64,000 bases of DNA. Source: Zygnema circumcarinatum. Its lineage: Eukaryota; Streptophyta; Zygnematophyceae; Zygnematales; Zygnemataceae. Position 1 is the first letter of the stretch. The number at the start of each line of letters is the position of its first letter. The notes under the pieces were generated by a model. The model saw nothing but the letters and a program-made list of their open reading frames with translations, ran no database searches and had not been told where the DNA came from. The translations under genes and the position numbers were made by a program. Shown here in pieces: positions 56,101 through 64,000 of the stretch. The stretch lies in the NCBI GenBank assembly GCA_037447605.1, contig CM074805.1:1707359-1771358 (forward strand), written 5' to 3'.

Positions 56101-59100
56101 CCGGCATCTGCTCTAGCCAAGAGGGTAAGCATCTTTCTTTAGCACAGTTCATCCCTTCAGCTTTGCCTTTTTTGGCGTTTTTAACCCCGTCATTGTAACA
56201 GAGGAATGAGCTTATCTGCAAGCTTGTGCTTGAACTCTAAGGATAGCTGTTTAGCATGATCGAATCGTTTCGGTTTATATTTCTTTGTTCAAGCAAGCAC
56301 GTGATGGTTGAGCTGCTGGTGCAGGTGATTGCCTGCCTGGATGTCCGCGCAAACGACAGCGGAGACCTGGTGGTCACGAAAGGAGATCAGTACGACGTGA
56401 GGGAGAAAAGCTCAGAGGCTGATGTGAGTGTATTTACATCACTCCATGCTTACTCCCACAGTGAAACCTGCAGGAGTGTTGCTGAAGGGACTTCTTCATC
56501 CTTCTCCTTCACTCGCTTGAAACTGTGTTGTGCTCCGACTACGCCATCGGAGTATCGAGGATTGTAATGCTACAAGAAAGCGACAGGCCTTCCACTCAGA
56601 AGACAGAAGTGCCGAAATATTTTGAAGACTTTGCGTTATTGATGTTCTGAGCTTTGAAGCTTTTGCAGATGTTATTGGTTTGAGAATGGGCAAGGCTGGG
56701 TTCGTCATGTCTTTGGTTTTCCGCTTATGGTGTATGATTTTTCCATTTTTGTGCTGTATCGCAGGTACGATCGTTAGGTAAACCAGTGGATCTTGCACGC
56801 CGCTACTTTGAGGAAGGTGCAGACGAAGTAAGTTTACTGGAGTCACTTGGATTTTCATGCCAAAAAGCATTACTGTCTAACATGTGCTTTCTATGAAAAC
56901 ATATATGCAGCTCGAATGCAAGACCTTTGGCGTTTCAAGGAAGGGAAGTTTGCAGCGTTGTTAATGTCCATGTGCTAGGGTGGCAGGTGACATTTCTTAA
57001 TATCACAGGATTCAGAGACTTTCCCCTGGGCGATCTGCCAATGATGGAGGCAAGTCCCAAACCCTCCATTTTCACTTTCCACATTTTTCAGCTTTTCGTT
57101 TGCATCTGCTATGCCTGTCCATGTCCTAGCTAGCCTAACTCATTTGACCCTATTTTTCCTTCGTAAACATGAAGAGAAAGTGGTCTGAAATGTCTGATGA
57201 AAACCCAACCTATTCTGTGTGTACTTGAGGGTGGGGATTGAGCAACAACTTCTTGATCTGACGAGTTAAATGACTGAGTCACAAGAGTGATGATTTGTGC
57301 ACCATTGCAGGTCCTGCGAAGGGCATCGGAAAAAGTTTTTGTGCCATTGACTGTTGGAGGGGGCATCCGCGACTTCACAGATAAAGATGGCGTGTAAGGC
57401 TTACAAAATTGCAATGGAGATCGATGCAAGTAGCAGAGCTATCATGTGATATTACCCGCGTTCTAGCATTGTAGTGACATGCAGGGAGAGGCTTTCCGCG
57501 AACCTGTGCAGAGTGTACTCCAGCCTGCAAGTAGCGACGGAGTACTTTCGGTCCGGTGCCGATAAGATTTCTATTGGCAGCGAGGCAGTCTACGCAGCAG
57601 AAGAGTTTTTGAAGACAGGGGTGAGTGGTTCTGAGCAATGGGTTGACATGTTAGGGTATGAGTAGACCACCTAATGTCCTTGGTTGAATGTTTTTGCCCA
57701 AGGCTGTTATATCAAAGGGCTTGCAAACTGCTGAAGTGAATGAATTTCTCAGCGGTAGTATGGTCCTTTTCCCTAAGGCATAAAACTTTTCTGGACTGCT
57801 CGTCTAGAGTTTGCAGACAAAAATTTAATCGTAGTGTGTTTATTGCAGCTTTCTACCCAGTTGTTTGTGAGCAGCGGAAAGGGTTGCACTGTCCTCATTT
57901 TTTTGGCAAAAAAATCGTCAGAAACTCTTCCTCTAAAGGGGGTGTAAATTTGTTTCATCGTAATGTTTGCAGAAAAAGGAAGGTAAAACTGGAATCGAGC
58001 AGATCTCCTACGTTTATGGAAATCAGGTACAGCTTTTTATCCCCTTGTGTGAGAATTTCAAAGACTTATTATGAGCTTAAAAGAGTTTTAGAGAATGAAT
58101 CACTGGTTTTACTGTAGTTCTATCTCAGCGTCTTGGCATGGTCCTTCTTCTTTGAATGCTGTTGATGGTCCGGGTGAGAAAGTGAACAGTATCTTTGAGC
58201 ACTTTGAACTGGATTTCTTTCCTTCACAATTACTTATCAGTTATTCATTAGTTTCTGGAGGACCTTCTCATAGCTGAAACTAGTGCACTCTTCGAATTTT
58301 GGCAGGCAGTAGTTGTAAGCATTGATCCTAGGAAGGTTTACGTGAAGGATCCGAGCGATGTACCACACAGAACCATCAAAACCAGTCAGCCCGGTAAAGT
58401 CATCGTCTTATCACCCTTCGGTCACTTGTTTTACCCGTAGGACTTTTTTCGAGTAAGAAGTCAACAATGTTGCTCACTGTTGGAAGGAAGAGCCAAAGTA
58501 GATTGTTTATTCAAAAAGGACGGTCGAGACAGTTCGCTTTAGGTGTCATTTTTTAACTTAACTTCGAAGTTGGGAAGCTGCAGGTCCAAATGGTGAGGAA
58601 TACGTTTGGTATCAATGCACGGTGAGTTGCTCTTAACTTTGCTTCAGTCTGAAATGCGAAGTATGTATGCTGATTCTCAAGTGCGCAGCACGTACCTTTG
58701 ATCACCGATTGTCGCAGTATGCAGCTTGGAACATCACTTCATTCATATCGGTGTAAAAAATCATAAGAATTTTTCCTCCTAAATCTCTGCTCTATTGATG
58801 CAACAGGTGAAGGGTGGACGGGAGGGCCGCCCTATTGGAGCTTATGAGTTAGCACGTGTGGTAGAAGAGCTTGGGGCAGGAGAGATTCTGCTTAACTGCA
58901 TTGATCGCGATGGTGCGTGTCCTTTGAACAATACCACACCTATCTGTCTCGTTTCTATTCCTCTTTAAAAACAACAATTTCATCCGTTTTATTTAGTTTG
59001 CGTAAGGGCAGCAGAAGCCTTCGAAGGTGCTTGCTGATGTTCCACTGTATATGCATGAATTTCAGTGAACAGCGGCACTTGATAAGTCTCTTGGCCTCTG

Positions 59101-59831
59101 TCTGCTTTCATCTTCAAGCTACTGTCATTTGAATTTTATAGGCCTCAGGGAAATATAGAACACAAGACTGCTACAAAGAAAAGTTCTAATGGTGTCATGA
59201 CAACTATTTAACAAATGAGCAAGCGGCTTGTTGCATTGGGTACTCAACTATTCTCCCTTCAGGCTATTATCGGAGAAGGTCTCTGGTCCGTTCCAACTAA
59301 ATTCAATGACCATTTTTTATTGTCTCCTCTTTGCAGGCCAAGGTGATGGGTTCGATGTCGACTTGGTGAAGATGGTTTCTGAAGCAGTTTCCATCCCTGT
59401 CATTGCAAGCAGCGGCGCGGGATGCCCCGAACATTTCTCCGAAGTATTCCACAAGACGAATGCTGCAGCAGCTCTGGCTGCAGGCATCTTCCATAGAGAG
59501 GAGGTGAGTGGCGGCACCACCCCTTGTTGTATGGGAGCCACCTGAACAGCAGAGACTAGGAGATATGGGGGCAACAGAAGACTCTTTCCAGCCTATTAAG
59601 GGAATGCTATAATACCCACGTTCGAAGGTTGAAGACTCGTCGAACCAATCTTTTGTGTTGGTGGGGCAGTTGAAATGGCTGTATGTTGTAAGCAGCTCTG
59701 CGGAAACTCTTTCAGAATGGAGTGAACTGCGGAGTTTTGCGGAGAGCTTACTTGCTATGAATGTGCAGGTGAGCATCGCCCATGTGAAGGAGCACCTCGT
59801 GGAGGCGGGAGTGGAGGCTCGAATTGCTTGA
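53170..59831 (+). CDS. HISN4: Imidazole glycerol phosphate synthase HisHF, plastid
   Basis: Nineteen exons: 53170-53413, 53848-53930, 54363-54457, 54676-54779, 54936-55105, 55392-55506, 55783-55841, 56062-56124, 56325-56423, 56765-56827, 56987-57049, 57311-57393, 57512-57620, 57973-58026, 58306-58393, 58584-58621, 58807-58912, 59337-59503 and 59769-59831, giving 621 aa. It makes imidazole glycerol phosphate and AICAR from PRFAR and glutamine in histidine synthesis. A basic Ala/Gly-rich N-terminus (about 75 aa) looks like a transit peptide. The glutaminase half has [14 protein letters not shown], the nucleophile Cys in [11 protein letters not shown], and His/Glu in VQFHPEKSG. The cyclase half has [11 protein letters not shown] and [13 protein letters not shown], holding the two catalytic Asp residues, plus VGGGIRDF and IASSGAG. 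The intron after exon 11 has a GC donor. The exon 12/13 join is the least certain. Confidence 0.95.
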
Positions 59832-60806
59832 CCATTCACCTTATGTCTTCCCGTCATATGAATCTGTTTCTGAATAATGGTAGTGACTCGCCTTCAATAG
59901 ATCGGCCTGCTAGGGCATATATCTCCCTCGGAGAATTCAATGCATGCAATGATCACGAGGGAGTGAGTGATCCGCTTCGATGCGGAGCGCAGCTGTGAAC
60001 TTAATAGCTAGATGAAGTAGTTGATGCTGTTGTACTCGATGGTTTTGTCCAATAAAGGTAAGCTCCTTGATGACGTTTGGGTCATCGACGCCACCTTTCA
60101 GTACTTCTTTTGTTCCCTTTGAGCCAATGCATACAGCCATGCACGTTCACATGAGGGGCGGCTGGTCTTGTGAGGAGATTGCTGTAGCATGGTTAGTCCT
60201 TACGCAGGGTTGCGAGGGATACCTAATGCAAGCGAAATGTAAGAGGCCTCAACGTTTCAAAGCAGATGCCTAGATTCAGATGCCAGGTACAGATGAAACA
60301 TTGACTTTAACAATGGTAAAAAAAGGGCAGAATCTTTCTAACAACATATATAGTTTGGCTACTTTTGAAAGCCAGCTTAATCGCGATGGCCCAACAAGCA
60401 ACAGCAATTACAAAAAGCAACATGCAACAAAACATCGAAAAGAGAGAGCGAACCCTCCAAAAAATAATATATGGCGACTGTTCACATGTGAGTCTCCCGT
60501 TCAAAATTTAGTCAGACGGATTTCGAAACGGGGGCCAACTGCGTGCATGGAACCGCCACGGCCGGCGGCAGGGAAGCGGCCGTCGGCTGAAGCGGGCTCC
60601 GTCCTGAAGCGGAGTCGCCATGGCGGGCGGCGCGGCTTCAGGGAGGGCCTTTGGAGCTGCCGCTTGGACTCTTCTCTTCATTAGAGGGTGGAAGAAACAG
60701 GATGCGAATCATCTTGGCTGCTTAGGAAAGCTTTTGGAATAGCTGCATGCTGGTCGCGGTATAGATATTGAGAGAGGGATATATTATTTTGTATTGGAAT
60801 TGGAGG
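59832..60806. other. Intergenic region HISN4 to NHX
   Basis: About 1 kb with no supported gene. A short basic open frame at 60550-60684 is GC-rich and has no recognisable domain. Confidence 0.5.
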
Positions 60807-63800
60807 ATGGACCCGCAAGGAGGAGGCAACGGGACGGAGGATCCTGGAGGTAGTGTTTTCTTTCCGGGGATCATACCTTGCGGGCAGATACCCATACCGA
60901 ACATTCCAAAGGGAACTGCGTATGTGGCAAGCGTGTCACTGATGGTTCAGATCCTGATGCTGGCGATAACATTCATAGTCGGACACATCTTGCGCCGGAG
61001 AAAAATTCTGATCATTCACGAGGCCGGAGCAGCTCTTGGATTTGGTGAGCCATCATTGCGTTTCTGGGTGCTGCTTTGATTGAATGAAAGGAGTTGCGGA
61101 AGACAGACTTGCAGCAACGACCAAACAAATGGGACGAGGTCCAAATGCAAATGCTGAAGGTTCAGTTTCGATTAGTCATTTCGTCATTCGCAGATCACGA
61201 AAATGACTCCCGTATTCTTTGGATATATTTTTAGATCAAAAAATCAACTACGAATGTTGATTGTAGATTGTCGATCGAACGAAACCACTGTCTTGCTAAG
61301 TCTGCAGTCATTTTCTCTCCCCTTTTTTTTTTTTTTTTTAAAGTCTATGGCCGTGACAAACAGATTTTTTTTTACTTGCAATGCAGGGGTTCTGGTGGGT
61401 CTGACCATCACCTTTCTGCGACATGCCACCGAATTCAAGTAAGTTCTTAAGGACGCTTTAAAACAGTATACAGCCTAATTCCTGGTTAGTTACGCCGATT
61501 GTCCTTTTAAATAACTCGGGCCAGTCTTTGGAAATCATTGTAAAGCACTCTGTTTTATAAAAATAAAACTTTTTAATAGTTTACGACGATAAGTCCAATA
61601 AGTCTTGATGCGTATTGAGAGCGCCTGCAAGCTAATGCACCAGTAAAGAAAATCAAGTCGATGCAGATTTTTAGTCTGATCTGCTGTAGCAGTCAATGTG
61701 ACTCTTAATGGATGAATGTGGCTCGGATATGAGGTAGGCATGACGATTTTTTGTGATTGCTCGGACAGGCAGTGGATCAACTTCAACAATAACTTTTTTT
61801 TCTACTTCCTGCTTCCCCCAATCATCTTATATCCTCTATCCGATTAGTATCACTTGGTCCCTTCGTATCTTGTATCTTCTTGAAAAAAAAGCAGATAACA
61901 TCTGGAATGGATCAGTGGCGGATCCAGGATCTTTGCTGAGGGGGGCTAAGCCCTGTTTCACCATAAAATACATAAGATAACATAAGAAAGTTGAATTTTC
62001 AAAATCTGAGGGGAGGGCTAAGCCTCCCCAACTCGTATATGTAGGCCCGCCCCTGGAATGGATAGGCAGTGAGTTGTGGGGCATCAATGCATCTGGCAGC
62101 GAAGCAGCAATCACCACAGGCGGTTTTCATTTGGCTTTTGTCTCCATGGTCGCACTAGTGCATGCTCTCCAATGCTACGTCCCTGTTTCAAACACTAATG
62201 GTCGAGGTTGCACAGCACAATGTTGAGTGGAAAGAGAATTTTGTTGCCATGGTGCTTTCTGGTGGATTTGGGGCGCTCATTGAGGCATTCAATACTGAGG
62301 CCAGCTAAGAATGAGTTGGACTCTCATACGAACGGTTCCTTGACTCATCTTCCGCGCACCCAGTCAGGATGGGAACTTAAATCGGTGGGCTGCAATTTCA
62401 AAATGCTCCTTTAGAACAGTTCTGTGTGTTTTTGCTTTGCGTGAATGTTTTGAGCTTATGGGGCTGCTCCGTATGGTGATGGTAAAGCATGCACTGCATT
62501 ATGGAGCTGACGTACGAGAGCTTGCATGCCCATCTTTTACTGTGGAAAAATAAATTCATGGAAATGTGTTTGCAGATACAACCTCTAGTTGATTTCAGAA
62601 TTGTAAATCAGCTTATTGGACGAAGAATTAAAGTTGTATTTGTGCAAAAGCTAGGTCTGTTTATGAAAACTAGTGGTTTACCTTTTAGACCCTGGCCATG
62701 ACACAGAAAGTGGCTTTTGGTCTAAGAGCGACTCTTGATTGGTGATTCTGGTTTTCCATTGTTTCTAGAAGGAAAAAATACCTAACTATACTCCTTGGCT
62801 TCAACATGCTCCCATTGATGCATTGAGAGGGATTAATTGAGACTCCACAACTCTCGTCGCTGTCACAGAAAACCTTCTTCAGAAACTTTGGTGCAATCTG
62901 TTCCTTCGCCTTTGGTGGAACTCTCATTTCAACGTTCATCATTGGCTTTATGATGTGAGTCAGAAAAAATCGCGATCACTGTATTTGTGAAGGCGCAGGT
63001 CGCATGTGCAGGCGTTTCTCAAGCATAATATTGCTTTGGATGATTGCGTACTGAAGGGAAAACCCAGCAACAGAGTTCCCGAATTTCTTCACTTCCCAGC
63101 ACTTTTGAGCAATCCCACTGCACTTCACAATCTATTGTCAAGTCAAGTGCAGTGGGATTGACTGTCAGCAACTTTCAATAATGCCCAAAATCTGCTTTTG
63201 TTGCAGGTACGGAGTGGGGCAGCTTCATTGGGCCCATCAGATGCCCATCCTCGTCTGCTTGACCTTCGGAGCTTTGATTTCAGCCACAGATCCCGTCACA
63301 GTGCTGGCCATATTCCATGTAAGTTTGAGCTTGCTCTACCCCATGGAATCCGTGTCCAAACATGAGCTGGACGTGAGTGGTTGAACGTTAGAATGAACCC
63401 AGCATGGGATAATCTTCTGCTGATTGAAGCAGTCAGTGGACCTGCCAATGGTTGGTTCCAGGAATTGGGAGTTGACGCCAACCTCTATGCATACGTATTC
63501 GGAGAGTCGGTGCTTAACGATGCGGTAACAGACCGAATCATTCAGACATTTGCTTCAATCTTCATGACGACGCTTGCATGCACTGAAACATGTCATACTG
63601 GCTCGCGTGCCTCGGATGCATGGTCACACCTTTGGACATCTTGAGACGTTCAATAAGACAAAGATACGCAGCGGAGAACAAGAGAGTGAATCTAACATGT
63701 GCCTTATGTTTCTGATTTGTGTTTGTGATTTTTTTCGGCCACGCATGCTTGCCTCTCTGGTAATCCTTCAAGGTTGCCATTGTTTTGTATAGGTAAGCAC

Positions 63801-64000
63801 ATGACACCCCAGTGCGGCTGTATTTCCTATGAAGAAAACTGTCAGTATTGTCAAAGGCTTAGAAACAGATAAGTTATCTGCCACGTGCACCCCACTCTCT
63901 CTTGACAACACTCCACTGTTTTACAGAACTATTCTTTCCTTCATCAACAATCCGATCAGTAATCGTGGCATCCTTGCGGCTGTTTGGTTTTTCATCGTCA
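60807..64000 (+). CDS. Endosomal-type Na+(K+)/H+ exchanger, NHX5/6-like (3' partial)
   Basis: Nine exons are seen: 60807-61044, 61387-61438, 61769-61828, 62360-62384, 62869-62954, 63207-63318, 63462-63524, 63773-63792 and 63927-64000 (cut by the window end), with all phases matching. The product is a CPA1-family cation/proton antiporter. Segments seen: ILMLAITFIVGHILRRRK, FYFLLPPIIFQSGWELKS (amiloride-site region), KTFFRNFGAICSFAFGG, the ion-binding FGALISATDPVTVLAIFH with conserved Asp, FGESVLNDAVAIVLYRT, and ILSFINNP. The PPIIFQSG and ELGVDANLYAYVFGESVLND segments place it with plant NHX5/NHX6, which act in Golgi and endosome pH and ion balance. The fourth exon (25 nt) follows an AT-AC intron of apparent U12 type. 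Only the N-terminal half is present. Confidence 0.9.
61829..62359 (+). other. U12-type AT-AC intron of the NHX gene
   Basis: The donor reads TT|ATATCCTCTA, close to the U12 consensus ATATCCTT. TTCCTTGAC at 62336-62344 fits the U12 branch-site consensus TTCCTTRAY, with the branch A 16 nt from the 3' end. The intron ends GCGCAC|C. Splicing joins LLPPII to FQSGW in frame; no GT-AG alternative does so. The intron contains the MITE at 61913-62055. Confidence 0.85.
61913..62055. mobile_element. hAT-like MITE with 8-bp target duplication
   Basis: This 143-bp element begins CAGTGGCGGATCCAGGATC, and its other end reads (reverse complement) CAGGGGCGGGCCTACATAT. It is flanked by a perfect 8-base direct repeat, GAATGGAT (61905-61912 and 62056-62063). 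The CAGNGGCGG-type terminal repeat and 8-bp duplication fit the hAT superfamily. Inside, GGGGGGCTAAGCCC and GGGCTAAGCCTCCCC form further inverted similarity. There is no coding capacity. Confidence 0.85.
63110..63160. repeat. Perfect 16-bp inverted repeat in NHX intron 5
   Basis: CAATCCCACTGCACTT (63110-63125) pairs with its exact complement at 63145-63160 across a 19-nt loop. Confidence 0.85.

Noticed and set aside
60280-60684. 134-codon open frame between HISN4 and NHX
   Set aside because: No domain, no splice support and composition typical of intergenic DNA.

Overview
The window is nuclear DNA from a green plant of the streptophyte line. The genes are spliced with about 90 introns of 50-1000 bp, intergenic gaps are large, and microsatellites are common. 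The gene set includes plant-type CMP-KDO synthetase, BIN4 (topoisomerase VI accessory), the fused HisH-HisF enzyme with a transit peptide, an endosomal NHX-type exchanger, SGNH/GDSL lipases and a nuclear copy of plastid rpl22. I cannot fix the lineage further (bryophyte, lycophyte, fern or charophyte alga) from sequence alone.

Layout: 0-1.3 kb, 3' end of a spermidine-synthase-like methyltransferase (+). 2.2-3.6, RRM protein of the PPIE type (-). 4.1-8.6, KDSB (+). 9.6-10.9, COA6-like CX9C/CX10C assembly factor (-). 11.2-13.4, ankyrin/RMT2-type arginine methyltransferase (+). 14.5-24.6, NRPC1, the largest subunit of RNA polymerase III (-), 26 exons, complete. 25.3-34.0, an inverted duplication with an intact GDSL esterase (+) in the left arm, a broken copy (-) in the right arm, and a 2.1-kb spacer of telomere-like repeats plus a mariner-like element. 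34.9-39.8, BIN4 (-). 40.4-45.2, STI1/HOP co-chaperone (+). 47.3-48.2, a Mug135-like protein (+). 49.7-50.3, plastid ribosomal protein uL22 (+). 51.1-52.5, palindromic minisatellite arrays. 53.2-59.8, imidazole glycerol phosphate synthase HISN4 (+). 60.8-64.0, 5' part of a Na+/H+ exchanger (+), cut by the window end.

I joined exons by hand using splice signals, reading frame and recalled family sequence. For all complete multi-exon genes the exon lengths sum to an intact frame: KDSB 372 aa, COA6-like 99, RMT2-like 353, NRPC1 1400, GDSL 366, BIN4 669, HOP 577, HISN4 621. The genes are mostly housekeeping and do not form one pathway. Several sit head to head with short shared promoters: RRM/KDSB, COA6/RMT2 and BIN4/HOP.

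The most unusual signals are: (1) about 9 of 90 introns use GC instead of GT at the donor; (2) an apparent U12-type AT-AC intron in the NHX gene that has captured a hAT-like MITE with a perfect 8-bp target duplication; (3) the palindromic GDSL duplication around telomere-like DNA; (4) a dispersed CCAACCATTGG palindromic minisatellite family. I found no tRNA, rRNA or CRISPR, and no defence or otherwise undescribed gene system.
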